A stretch of 8,518 nt of DNA. It comes from Stenotrophomonas sp. (GTDB lineage Bacteria > Pseudomonadota > Gammaproteobacteria > Xanthomonadales > Xanthomonadaceae). Below, piece by piece: positions 1 through 5,871 of the stretch. Position 1 is the first letter of the stretch; each line of letters starts with the position of its first letter. The position numbers and the translations under genes are program-made. The notes under the pieces were generated by a model. It saw only the letters and a program-made list of their open reading frames with translations, had not been told where the DNA came from and did not search any database. The stretch spans positions 1-8,518 of the forward strand of contig QFOV01000140.1 in NCBI GenBank assembly GCA_003248565.1, in the 5' to 3' direction.

Positions 1-1758
1 GAGAAGGGCTGGCATGAGCTGCCCGCCATCGGTGGCGACGTTGTCCCGGGTTCGCTGCGTGCACTCGGCCAGGCGCACTTGTTGATGCAGGTGACCGACG
101 CGGTTGGCAGCAGCCATGCGCGCACCTTCCACACCATCACCAGCGCCTGGGCTGATCTGGCCGATACCGATGCCAACGCACCGCTGGCCAGCGCCAGCTG
201 GGGCAATGGCCTGGCCTGGGCGAATGCCGATGGCAGCCTGCACACCTTTGAACTGCAGAGCGGCAAGCACCTGCTGGGCTGGATGGACTGGGCGGTGATC
301 GTCATCTACCTCGGCGCGATGCTGGGCATGGGCGCCTACTTCTACTTCCGTGAGAAGCGCGCCAGCACCGCCGACTTCTTCGTCGGTGGCCGCAGCATTC
401 CGTTCTGGGCCGCGGGCGTGAGCTTGTACGCCACCAACACCAGCTCGATCAGCTTCATCGCCATTCCGGCCAAGGCCTTCGAGACCAACTGGCAGTACCT
501 GACCAACAACCTGATCGCAGTGCTGGGCCTGATGTTCGTGGCGGTGTGGATCGTGCCGCTGCTGCGCCGCCTGGATTTGATGAGCGTGTTCTCCTATCTG
601 GAAACCCGCTTCCATCCGGCCATCCGCATGCTCGCCAGCGCGCTGTGCATCGTCATGCAGATCGGTGCGCGCATGAGCGTGGTGCTGTTCCTGCCGGCGC
701 TGGCCATCGCCACCATCACCGGCATCAGCGTGGTGTGGAGCATCATGATGATGGGCGTGTTCACCATCCTCTACACCGCGATGGGCGGCATGAAGGCGGT
801 GATCTGGACCGACTTCGTGCAGGTGATCGTGAAGATGGGCGGCGCGATCTTCGCCATCCTCTTTATCGTGTGGACGCTGAAGGGCGGCTTCGGTGAATTC
901 GTGGCCACCGCGGCGATGGAAGACAAGACCAAGCTGTTCGATTTCAGCTTCGACCTGACCAAGGCCACGGTGTGGGGCTTCATCTTCCTGGTCGTGTTCG
1001 ACGTGGTGCTGACCTTCCCCAAGGACCAGGTGCTGATGCAGCGCACCCTGGCCACCAAGTCGGACAAGGAAGCCGGCCGTTCGATCTGGGCCTTCGCTGC
1101 GATCATGATCCCGGGCGGCTTCATCTTCTACGGCATCGGTACCGCCTTGTGGGTGTTCTACAAGAACAACCCGCAGCGCCTTGACCCGCTGCTGCCGATC
1201 GATGCGACCTTCCCGCTGTTCATCGCCGCCGAACTGCCGCCGGGCGTCACCGGCCTGATCATCGCCGGCGTGTTCTCCGCGGCAATGGCCACCTTGTCGA
1301 GCATCATGAACAGCGTCGCCACGCTGATCTCGGTCGACTTCTACGAGCGCATCGCCAAGAACCCGACCCCGCGCAAGAGCGTGCTGTTCGCCGAGATCTC
1401 CACGGTGCTGGTCGGCCTGACCGCCATCGGCCTGGCGCTGATCATGACCCGCTACGACATCCACTCGCTGTTCGACGTGTCGATCGAACTGGCTGGTCTG
1501 CTCGGCGGCGGCTTTGCCGGTGCTTATACGTTGGGCATGTTCACCCGCCGCGCCAACTCCGCCGGCGTGGCGATCGGTGTTGCCGCCAGCATCGTGCTGA
1601 CCTTCGTCGCATGGTGGTTCAACCTGGTCCATCCGTACTTCTACCTGGCCATCTCGATCTTCCTGTGCATCGTGATCGGCTATCTGGCCAGCCTGTTCTT
1701 CCCGGCCCCGAGCCGTTCGCTGAAGGGCCTGACCATCTACAAGCAGGACTCGGTGTGA
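1..1758 (+). CDS. Sodium:solute symporter with N-terminal Kelch-like domain (5' partial)
   Basis: The frame is open from base 1 (585 visible codons), so the gene starts outside the window. Residues 95-585 are a sodium/solute symporter (SSS, PF00474): a first helix at about 97-116, the family motif around Y258-T259-A260 to T270-D271-F272-V273-Q274, and the TM8-like stretch F425-S438 followed by a D-F-Y-E-R segment. By remembered alignment with vSGLT, T431 sits at the Na2-site serine. Residues 1-94 are soluble, with W-x-x-L and short beta-strand patterns like Kelch propeller blades of YjhT/NanM-type mutarotases. Such fusions are known. The N-terminus of SSS proteins faces the periplasm, which suits a periplasmic mutarotase domain. 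M95 would be a normal symporter start, but no Shine-Dalgarno sequence precedes it and the upstream frame is unbroken, so I read a fusion. Inferred role: sodium-coupled inner-membrane uptake of a sugar, sugar acid or amino sugar; the substrate is not determined. Confidence 0.88.
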   Translation, partial: EKGWHELPAIGGDVVPGSLRALGQAHLLMQVTDAVGSSHARTFHTITSAWADLADTDANAPLASASWGNGLAWANADGSLHTFELQSGKHLLGWMDWAVIVIYLGAMLGMGAYFYFREKRASTADFFVGGRSIPFWAAGVSLYATNTSSISFIAIPAKAFETNWQYLTNNLIAVLGLMFVAVWIVPLLRRLDLMSVFSYLETRFHPAIRMLASALCIVMQIGARMSVVLFLPALAIATITGISVVWSIMMMGVFTILYTAMGGMKAVIWTDFVQVIVKMGGAIFAILFIVWTLKGGFGEFVATAAMEDKTKLFDFSFDLTKATVWGFIFLVVFDVVLTFPKDQVLMQRTLATKSDKEAGRSIWAFAAIMIPGGFIFYGIGTALWVFYKNNPQRLDPLLPIDATFPLFIAAELPPGVTGLIIAGVFSAAMATLSSIMNSVATLISVDFYERIAKNPTPRKSVLFAEISTVLVGLTAIGLALIMTRYDIHSLFDVSIELAGLLGGGFAGAYTLGMFTRRANSAGVAIGVAASIVLTFVAWWFNLVHPYFYLAISIFLCIVIGYLASLFFPAPSRSLKGLTIYKQDSV

Positions 1759-1768
1759 AGACCGGTCT
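1759..1768. repeat. 10-bp perfect palindrome directly after the symporter stop codon
   Basis: AGACCGGTCT is a perfect palindrome starting at the base after the symporter TGA. It has no T tract, so it is not a convincing intrinsic terminator. It could be a protein site or chance in GC-rich DNA. Confidence 0.3.
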
Positions 1769-1818
1769 GCATGCCGCTGCGGGCCTGTTCCGCGGCGGCG
1801 TGAAGCCAGCTTCAGCAA

Positions 1819-1836
1819 CGACCATGACGTTGGTCG
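1819..1836. promoter_or_regulatory. Inverted repeat upstream of the LysR gene
   Basis: CGACCA and TGGTCG are perfect reverse complements separated by six bases (TGACGT). The element lies 57 bases before the GTG start of the LysR-family gene. LysR proteins often bind interrupted dyads near their own promoter, so autoregulation is possible. A short mRNA hairpin is the alternative. No clear -35/-10 pair could be placed in this 135-base gap. Confidence 0.35.
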
Positions 1837-1893
1837 GATCGCGCCGCCGCGCCTGCTGGTGTAGTTTGGCGCGCAGCTGAGAGGTCTAATCGC

Positions 1894-2775
1894 GTGGAAA
1901 CCCAGTTCCTCAATACCTTTGTCACCGTGGTCGACCGTGGCTCCATGGCCGCGGCCGCACGCCTGCTGCACATCACCCCGGCCGCCGTCGCCCAGCAGAT
2001 CCGCACGCTGGAACGCGAGCTGGGCGCGCCGCTGATCGCCCGCGCCGGCCGCACCGTCAGCGTCACCGAGGAAGGTGCACGCATCCTGCAGCGGGCGCGC
2101 GACCTGCTGCGTGGCGTGGCCGACCTGCGCAGCGTCGCCAACGAAAGCGGCATGGCCGGCGAACTGCGGCTGGGCGCCTGCCCTACCGCGCTGGGCGGGC
2201 TGGTGCCGGACATCCTGGCGCGGATGGTGGCCAAGTTCCCCGAGATCAACGTCTTCATCAAACCCGGTTACTCGGCCGACCTCTATGGCGCGGTGGAATC
2301 GGGTGACCTGGATGCGGCGATGGTGCTGCAGGCACCGTTCTCGCTGCCCAAGACCTGCGACTGGCAGCTGCTGCGTGAAGAGCCGCTGGTGGTGCTGGCG
2401 CCGGCGCGCATGGCCGGTGCCGACCCACACCAGCTGCTGCGCGAGGAACCGCTGATCCGCTACGACCGCCACGAATGGGGCGGCCGCCAGGCCGATGAAT
2501 ACCTGCGCAAGGCCGGCATCGTGCCGCGCGAACGGTTCGAGCTGAATGCGCTCAATGCGATCGCGGTGATGGTCGATCGTGGTTTGGGCGTGTCGCTGGT
2601 GCCGGATTGGGCCAAGCCGTGGCCGGAAGGCATTTCGGTGGTGCGCATTCCCCTGCCGGAGCCCAGCGAGCCGCGCCGCATCGGCATGGTCTGGTCACGC
2701 TCCTCGGTGCGCCTGCGCCAGGTCAACGTGCTGCTGGACGAGGCGCGTACGGCGTTGTTGCAGCCGACGGATTGA
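1894..2775 (+). CDS. LysR-family transcriptional regulator
   Basis: A 293-residue protein, the usual LTTR length. Residues 2-60 form the winged helix-turn-helix: F-L-N-T-F near the start, then G-S-M-A-A-A-A-R-L-L, A-A-V-A-Q-Q-I-R-T-L-E and a V-T-E-E-G wing. A linker helix follows. From about residue 90 (G-E-L-R-L-G-A) to the end is a periplasmic-binding-like effector domain, with the late G-L-G-V-S-L-V-P motif typical of the family. The start is GTG, chosen because GAGAGG (1879-1884) lies nine bases upstream and the protein then begins right at the HTH. The gene follows the symporter by 135 bases and precedes receptor 1 by 504 bases, all in one direction. LysR proteins commonly control adjacent genes, so the symporter, the receptors or its own gene are candidate targets. 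The effector is unknown. Confidence 0.93.
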   Translation: METQFLNTFVTVVDRGSMAAAARLLHITPAAVAQQIRTLERELGAPLIARAGRTVSVTEEGARILQRARDLLRGVADLRSVANESGMAGELRLGACPTALGGLVPDILARMVAKFPEINVFIKPGYSADLYGAVESGDLDAAMVLQAPFSLPKTCDWQLLREEPLVVLAPARMAGADPHQLLREEPLIRYDRHEWGGRQADEYLRKAGIVPRERFELNALNAIAVMVDRGLGVSLVPDWAKPWPEGISVVRIPLPEPSEPRRIGMVWSRSSVRLRQVNVLLDEARTALLQPTD

Positions 2776-2788
2776 ACGAAATTCACAT

Positions 2789-2810
2789 GTAGTGCCGAGC
2801 CATGCTCGGC
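2789..2810 (+). repeat. SMAG/REP palindromic repeat, copy 1
   Basis: A 22-base unit with a GTAG head, one T, stem GCCGAGC, loop CAT and stem GCTCGGC. This matches the S. maltophilia GTAG (SMAG) repeat family from memory. It starts 13 bases after the LysR stop codon and could act as an mRNA 3'-end stabiliser. Confidence 0.88.
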
Positions 2811-2834
2811 AAGGGCATTACCCGTAGATCCCCT

Positions 2835-2856
2835 GTAGTGCCGAGCCATGCTCGGC
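2835..2856 (+). repeat. SMAG/REP palindromic repeat, copy 2
   Basis: Identical to the unit at 2789-2810 and 46 bases downstream of it in the same orientation. It is the left arm of an inverted dimer with the copy at 2882-2903. Including one extra flanking base, the arms are perfectly complementary over 23 bp (2834-2856 and 2882-2904). Confidence 0.88.
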
Positions 2857-2863
2857 TGGAGCG

Positions 2864-2873
2864 TTACCGGTAA
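2864..2873. repeat. Palindrome TTACCGGTAA in the centre of the SMAG inverted dimer
   Basis: A perfect 10-bp palindrome within half a base of the midpoint of the inverted SMAG pair. A related TTACCCGTA lies 46 bases upstream at 2818-2826, in the same position relative to SMAG copy 1. The repeated unit therefore seems to include the spacer. Confidence 0.6.
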
Positions 2874-2881
2874 AGCCTCTT

Positions 2882-2903
2882 GCCGAGCATGGCTCGGCAC
2901 TAC
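2882..2903 (-). repeat. SMAG/REP palindromic repeat, copy 3 (inverted)
   Basis: Exact reverse complement of the unit at 2835-2856. The pair can form a long hairpin or cruciform, and in mRNA it could mark the 3' end of the LysR transcript. Confidence 0.88.
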
Positions 2904-2905
2904 AG

Positions 2906-2923
2906 CTCCCCTCGGTTGGGGAG
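2906..2923. other. Small hairpin beside the SMAG dimer
   Basis: CTCCCC (2906-2911) and GGGGAG (2918-2923) pair across a six-base loop. No T tract follows, so it is at best a weak Rho-independent signal for the LysR transcript, or simply REP-flanking structure. Confidence 0.35.
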
Positions 2924-2958
2924 GGGTCAGCCCTTCCGCTTCTGATTTTGCGGTGGCT

Positions 2959-2980
2959 TCGCGGCTTACGCCGCCCCTAC
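2959..2980 (-). repeat. Second-type REP palindrome (GCGGC/GCCGC stem), single copy
   Basis: In reverse orientation this unit has a GTAG head and a GCGGC/GCCGC stem with a GTAA loop, ending GCGA. It matches the pair at 5532-5556 and 5621-5645, and differs in both head and stem sequence from the GCCGAGC type nearby. Confidence 0.75.
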
Positions 2981-3019
2981 ATGGGACACGTCTGCCGGAT
3001 ACATCCCGGTGAAGCCCCT

Positions 3020-3041
3020 GCCGAGCATCGCTCGGCACTAC
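3020..3041 (-). repeat. SMAG/REP palindromic repeat, copy 4 (variant loop)
   Basis: Inverted GTAG-type unit with the same GCCGAGC/GCTCGGC stem but loop ATC, where the inverted copy 3 has ATG. It lies alone, about 18 bases before the conserved promoter block of receptor 1. Confidence 0.85.
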
Positions 3042-3058
3042 CGATGCAAAGGCCAATC

Positions 3059-3101
3059 GCAACAAACCCTAGGCTTTGAACATACACAGGTGCGCTTCTA
3101 T
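3059..3101 (+). promoter_or_regulatory. Candidate promoter of receptor 1
   Basis: Blocks GCAACAAA (3059-3066), TGAA (3077-3080) and CTTCTAT (3095-3101) recur upstream of receptor 2 at exactly the same spacing (5717, 5735 and 5753). CTTCTAT/CTTCAAT is the best -10-like box. The -35 is less sure, with CTTTGA (3074-3079) at a 16-base spacing the most likely. Transcription would then start near 3108 and give a leader of about 170 bases. The call rests on conservation between the two paralogous upstream regions, not on a strong consensus match. Confidence 0.5.
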
Positions 3102-3115
3102 CGCGCCGGGGCGCC

Positions 3116-3150
3116 GCCTAGGCTTCGCCCAACGTCGGAGTTGCGTCCGG
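3116..3150 (+). promoter_or_regulatory. Conserved leader element GCCTAGGCT...GGAGTTGCGTC, copy 1
   Basis: The palindrome GCCTAGGC (3116-3123) is followed by GGAGTTGCGTC (3137-3147). The same two blocks occur upstream of receptor 2, with the distance between them changed by one base. An additional CCTAGGCTTTG at 3068-3078 means CCTAGG occurs twice here, 49 bases apart. The element lies just downstream of the inferred transcription start, so it may act as DNA operator or as leader RNA. I do not recognise it as a named riboswitch. Confidence 0.5.
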
Positions 3151-3195
3151 TGCCCGCCTGGTCGGGGACCGAAAACAGCAAACGGCAGGATCAAA

Positions 3196-3244
3196 GGGGC
3201 GCTAGTCCCCGTCGCATTCTGGCTCTGCCGGCTCCCAGGCCGGT
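3196..3244 (+). other. Hairpins in the receptor 1 leader
   Basis: Two short stems can form before the ribosome binding site: GGGG/CCCC (3196-3199 with 3207-3210), and CCGGC/GCCGG (3228-3232 with 3239-3243), which gains a G-U pair at 3227/3244. An upstream GGTC/GACC stem (3160-3163 with 3167-3170) may add to it. Function is unknown. Receptor 2 has a comparable GC-rich stem at 5839-5855. Confidence 0.35.
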
Positions 3245-3264
3245 CGCGTCACACATTCAAACCT

Positions 3265-3273
3265 GGGGGAGAG
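3265..3273 (+). promoter_or_regulatory. Strong ribosome binding site of receptor 1
   Basis: GGGGGAGAG contains GGAG at 3268-3271, eight bases before the ATG at 3280. It decides the start: the protein from 3280 begins directly with a signal peptide. The frame is open further upstream to an ATG at 3076, but that stretch is leader sequence. Confidence 0.85.
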
Positions 3274-3279
3274 AACAAC

Positions 3280-5463
3280 ATGATCAAGCCACTTTCGGCC
3301 GCCATCAGCGCCGTGCTGCTCGCCAGCGCGATGAGCCCGGCCTTTGCACAAGACGCCGGCGATGCCGCCACCAACCTGGACCAGGTGATCGTCACCGGCA
3401 GCCGCACCCCGGTCGCCATCGAGAAGGTCCCCGGCGCCGTCACCCTGGTGACCCAGGAGCAGGTGCAGCGCACCCTCAACCTGACCGAAGACGCCACCGC
3501 CGTGCTCGCACGCATGGTGCCGGGCTACTCCGAATCCTCGCAGGCGATGAGCAACTCCGGTGAGACCCTGCGTGGTCGCATCGCGCTGCGCCTGTTCGAC
3601 GGCGTGCCGCAGGGCTCGCCGCTGCGCGAAGGCAACCGCAACGGCACCTTCACCGACATGGGCGTGATCGGCCGCATCGAGGTCATCAATGGCCCGTCCG
3701 CCGCCGAAGGCATTGGTGGCGCCGGTGGCGTGATCAACTACCTGTCCAAGAACCCGGAAGTGGATGGCCACCAGACCATCATCAGCACCCGCTACGGCAC
3801 CCAGTTCAAGGACAACAGCGACCAGTCCAAGATCGGCGTCACCCACACCTTCCGTGGCGATGCGACCGACTTCGTGATCAGCGGCGCTTACATCGACCGT
3901 GGCATCGCCTATGACGGCGACGGCCGCCGCGTCGGCCTGAACACCTCCGGTTCGCTGTCCGATTCGTACAGCAAGAACCTCTTCGTGAAGGGCGGCTACA
4001 ACTTCGGCGAAGACCAGATGCAGCGCATCCAGGCCAGCTACAGCAACTTCCACATCGGCGGCAAGCACAACTACATCCCGGTGGAAGGTTGCCGCTTCGA
4101 TCCAGTGGAGTGCCCGAACCCGACCACCAACACCGCCGAGAAGGGCTCCATCGCTGGCTCGCTGGCCGAGTTCAACGATTTCGAGCAGTTCGCGGTGAAG
4201 TACACCAATGCCGATTTCTTCGGCGGCGACCTGAGCGTTGATGCCTACTGGGCTGAGCAGGCCATGCGTTACGTGCCGGAGAACGGCGACGACCGCCAGC
4301 TGACCAAGCCGGCCCCGACCGATGATGCCGACCGCATCTGGGACCAGTCGGAAATCAACAGCGAGAAGAAGGGCCTGCGCTTCGGCTACGCCTACAGCGA
4401 CCTGTTCAAGGTCGAAGGCCTGCGCCTGCGTGCCGGCCTGGACCTGGTGGAAGACACCGCCGAACAGCGCCTGGCGCTGACCAACCGCCTGTGGGTGCCG
4501 CCGATGAAGTACACCAGCATGGCGCCGTACGCGCAGCTGAGCTGGGACATCGGCCCGGTGACGCTGGACGCCGGCGTGCGCCGCGAAGACGGCGAGCTGG
4601 AGATCGACAGCTACACCACGGTCGCCTTCCGTGACCACACCCCGGTGCAGGGCGGCAAGCTGGACTACAAGGCCACCATGCCCAACTTCGGCGCGATCTG
4701 GCGCATCAACGATGCCTGGTCGGTGTTCGCTTCGTACTCCGAAGGTTTCGGCATCGCCAACGTCGGCATCCCGCTGCGCAACATCCAGGCCAGCAGCCCG
4801 TGCAAGGCCGTGTCCTGCATCACCGACCTGCAGCCGTTGATCACCGAGAACAAGGAAATCGGCTTCAACTGGCGCGGTGCCAAGGGCCAGGTGGGTGCGT
4901 CGGTTTACCGCTCCACCTCGGACTTCGGCTCCACCCTGACCGTGGACAAGGCAACCGACGACTTCATACTGACCCGTTCGCCGGTCGAGATCGAAGGCTT
5001 CGAGCTCAACAGCGCCTGGACCTTCAACCAGCACTGGAAGGCCACCTTCCTGTACTCGCGTATCCGTGGCCAGACCCAGTACTACCCGGGCTCCGGCCTG
5101 AAGAAGGAAATGGGCATCCTGGACATCTCGCCGGACAAGGTGAATGCCTCGCTGACCTGGACCCCGACCGATACCCTCAACGCCACCCTGGGCGTGAGCA
5201 AGACCTTCAGCCGCGACCTGCGTGAGACCTTCACCAATCCGGCCAACGGCGATGTCTACGTCAACGAAGAGAACACCTATGGCTACGCGCTGTGGGACCT
5301 CAGCGTGAACTACGACACCGGCCGCTTCGGCCAGCTGTCGCTGGGCATCGAGAACCTGTTCGACAAGCAGTACGTGTTGACCTGGTCGCAGCTGCCGGGC
5401 TGGCAGAACTACTTCTCCGGCCGCGGCCGGATGGTGTCGCTGTCGCACACCATCAAGTTCTGA
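3280..5463 (+). CDS. TonB-dependent outer-membrane receptor 1
   Basis: A 727-residue precursor. Residues 1-23 are a Sec signal peptide ending A-F-A before Q24. The TonB box L33-D-Q-V-I-V-T-G40 follows almost at once, so there is no N-terminal signalling (STN) domain and no FecA-like sigma-factor signalling is expected. The plug spans about 45-160, with I-E-V-I-N-G-P-S-A at 133-141 and G-G-V-I-N-Y at 149-154. The rest is a 22-strand-type barrel ending in the C-terminal F required by the assembly machinery. Cysteine pairs C271/C278 and C508/C513 probably form disulfides in surface loops. It imports a ligand with TonB-ExbBD energy. The plug resembles siderophore-type receptors, but no Fur box is visible and the ligand is unknown. 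It is a paralogue of the gene at 5901-8159. Its own promoter region and terminator suggest a single-gene transcript. Confidence 0.94.
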   Translation: MIKPLSAAISAVLLASAMSPAFAQDAGDAATNLDQVIVTGSRTPVAIEKVPGAVTLVTQEQVQRTLNLTEDATAVLARMVPGYSESSQAMSNSGETLRGRIALRLFDGVPQGSPLREGNRNGTFTDMGVIGRIEVINGPSAAEGIGGAGGVINYLSKNPEVDGHQTIISTRYGTQFKDNSDQSKIGVTHTFRGDATDFVISGAYIDRGIAYDGDGRRVGLNTSGSLSDSYSKNLFVKGGYNFGEDQMQRIQASYSNFHIGGKHNYIPVEGCRFDPVECPNPTTNTAEKGSIAGSLAEFNDFEQFAVKYTNADFFGGDLSVDAYWAEQAMRYVPENGDDRQLTKPAPTDDADRIWDQSEINSEKKGLRFGYAYSDLFKVEGLRLRAGLDLVEDTAEQRLALTNRLWVPPMKYTSMAPYAQLSWDIGPVTLDAGVRREDGELEIDSYTTVAFRDHTPVQGGKLDYKATMPNFGAIWRINDAWSVFASYSEGFGIANVGIPLRNIQASSPCKAVSCITDLQPLITENKEIGFNWRGAKGQVGASVYRSTSDFGSTLTVDKATDDFILTRSPVEIEGFELNSAWTFNQHWKATFLYSRIRGQTQYYPGSGLKKEMGILDISPDKVNASLTWTPTDTLNATLGVSKTFSRDLRETFTNPANGDVYVNEENTYGYALWDLSVNYDTGRFGQLSLGIENLFDKQYVLTWSQLPGWQNYFSGRGRMVSLSHTIKF

Positions 5464-5480
5464 TGACTGCAGTTTGAAGA

Positions 5481-5513
5481 CGGCGCCACAGGCAACTGTG
5501 GCGCCGTTTTTTT
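5481..5513 (+). terminator. Intrinsic terminator of receptor 1
   Basis: A perfect 11-bp stem (5481-5491 with 5496-5506) closes a GCAA tetraloop of the stable GNRA class, followed by seven T residues (5507-5513). It starts 17 bases after the stop codon and separates receptor 1 from the receptor 2 transcript. Confidence 0.96.
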
Positions 5514-5531
5514 GTTTGATGTTTGTTGTTT

Positions 5532-5556
5532 GTGGGAGCGGCGTCAGCCGCGAAGC
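5532..5556 (+). repeat. Second-type REP palindrome, left arm of inverted pair
   Basis: Contains stem GCGGC (5538-5542), loop GTCA and stem GCCGC (5547-5551), with a GTGG head in place of GTAG and a GAAGC tail. It differs from the reverse complement of 5621-5645 at two of 25 positions. Confidence 0.82.
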
Positions 5557-5582
5557 TGGAGAAGCATCCGCTCCCGCGCATC

Positions 5583-5594
5583 CTGCAATTGCAG
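5583..5594. repeat. Perfect 12-bp palindrome at the exact centre of the REP pair
   Basis: CTGCAATTGCAG is a perfect palindrome. Its midpoint (5588.5) is the midpoint of the inverted REP pair at 5532-5645, with 26 bases on each side that are not complementary to one another. Confidence 0.6.
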
Positions 5595-5620
5595 ATACCT
5601 CGTCACCCGAACGGTCGCAT

Positions 5621-5645
5621 GCTTCGCGGCTTACGCCGCTCCTAC
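5621..5645 (-). repeat. Second-type REP palindrome, right arm of inverted pair
   Basis: In reverse orientation it has a GTAG head, a GCGGC/GCCGC stem with a GTAA loop, and a GAAGC tail. With 5532-5556 it forms an inverted dimer spanning 114 bases between the receptor 1 terminator and the receptor 2 promoter. Confidence 0.82.
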
Positions 5646-5661
5646 AGAAGCAACGGCTGCG

Positions 5662-5686
5662 GCAACAAGAAAACCTTTCTTGTTGC
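5662..5686. promoter_or_regulatory. Perfect 11-bp dyad in A/T-rich DNA upstream of receptor 2
   Basis: GCAACAAGAAA (5662-5672) and TTTCTTGTTGC (5676-5686) are perfect reverse complements around the three-base centre ACC. The stem is A/T-rich and no T tract follows, so it is not a usual terminator. It lies about 45 bases upstream of the inferred -35 region of receptor 2, as an activator or repressor site would. No copy of the full dyad is seen before receptor 1. Confidence 0.5.
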
Positions 5687-5689
5687 ACC

Positions 5690-5727
5690 GCAAGAAAAAA
5701 CCACAGCTTGTTTCAAGCAACAAAACC
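5690..5727 (+). promoter_or_regulatory. Further GCAA-(A-rich)-ACC motifs before the receptor 2 promoter
   Basis: GCAAGAAAAAACC (5690-5702) and GCAACAAAACC (5717-5727) repeat the theme of GCAACAAGAAAACC (5662-5675), with starts 28 and 27 bases apart. The last one aligns exactly with GCAACAAACCC (3059-3069) upstream of receptor 1. They may be half-sites for one regulator or A-tract/UP-like promoter sequence. A small GCTTG/CAAGC dyad (5706-5718) overlaps the last motif. Confidence 0.4.
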
Positions 5728-5731
5728 TCAC

Positions 5732-5759
5732 GTCTGAAGCAAGGCCCCCCGCCTTCAAT
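5732..5759 (+). promoter_or_regulatory. Candidate promoter of receptor 2
   Basis: TGAA (5735-5738) and CTTCAAT (5753-5759) stand at the same spacing as their counterparts before receptor 1. TTCAAT is a fair -10 (four of six bases of TATAAT), while the -35 is weak. Transcription would start near 5766, leaving a leader of about 135 bases. A separate promoter is expected anyway, because a strong terminator lies upstream. Confidence 0.5.
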
Positions 5760-5773
5760 GCCCTCCTGTGCAC

Positions 5774-5808
5774 GCCTAGGCTGCTGTTGTCGGGGAGTTG
5801 CGTCGGGA
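5774..5808 (+). promoter_or_regulatory. Conserved leader element GCCTAGGCT...GGAGTTGCGTC, copy 2
   Basis: GCCTAGGCT (5774-5782) and GGAGTTGCGTC (5794-5804) match the element upstream of receptor 1 (3116-3124 and 3137-3147), while the sequence between and after them differs. CCTAGG is otherwise rare in the window, so the match is unlikely to be chance. Confidence 0.5.
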
Positions 5809-5838
5809 GGGATGCAGCAGCCAACAGAAGTATCGGAA

Positions 5839-5855
5839 TGCCGCAGTCCGCGGCA
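5839..5855 (+). other. GC-rich hairpin in the receptor 2 leader
   Basis: TGCCGC (5839-5844) pairs with GCGGCA (5850-5855) over the five-base loop AGTCC, 45 bases before the start codon. It is a candidate leader-RNA structure, analogous in place to the stem at 3227-3244 before receptor 1. Confidence 0.4.
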
Positions 5856-5871
5856 GCAGTTCATGCACGTC

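Noticed and set aside
79..285. Starts for the symporter at ATG 85, TTG 79 or ATG 283.
   Set aside because: The frame is open to base 1, none of these sites has a Shine-Dalgarno sequence, and the residues before M95 look like part of a Kelch-type domain. The gene is best read as partial.
2789..3041. Short near-identical repeats at regular spacing, at first sight like a CRISPR array.
   Set aside because: The units are palindromic REPs in both orientations, the spacers are similar to each other, and there are no cas genes.
3151..3244. A known riboswitch class (such as cobalamin, TPP or c-di-GMP) in the receptor 1 leader.
   Set aside because: The characteristic conserved boxes of these classes are not present; only short generic stems are seen.
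3076..3279. In-frame upstream ATG that would extend receptor 1 by 68 residues.
   Set aside because: The extension would bury the signal peptide, has no good RBS, and overlaps the conserved promoter/leader blocks. The start at 3280 has a strong RBS.
3202..5688. An 828-codon open frame on the minus strand, opposite receptor 1.
   Set aside because: It lies antisense to a gene with clear signal peptide, TonB box, plug and barrel, and its sequence is low-complexity Ala/Val/Gly/Arg with no domain. Long antisense frames are expected in GC-rich genes with a strong third-position G/C bias.
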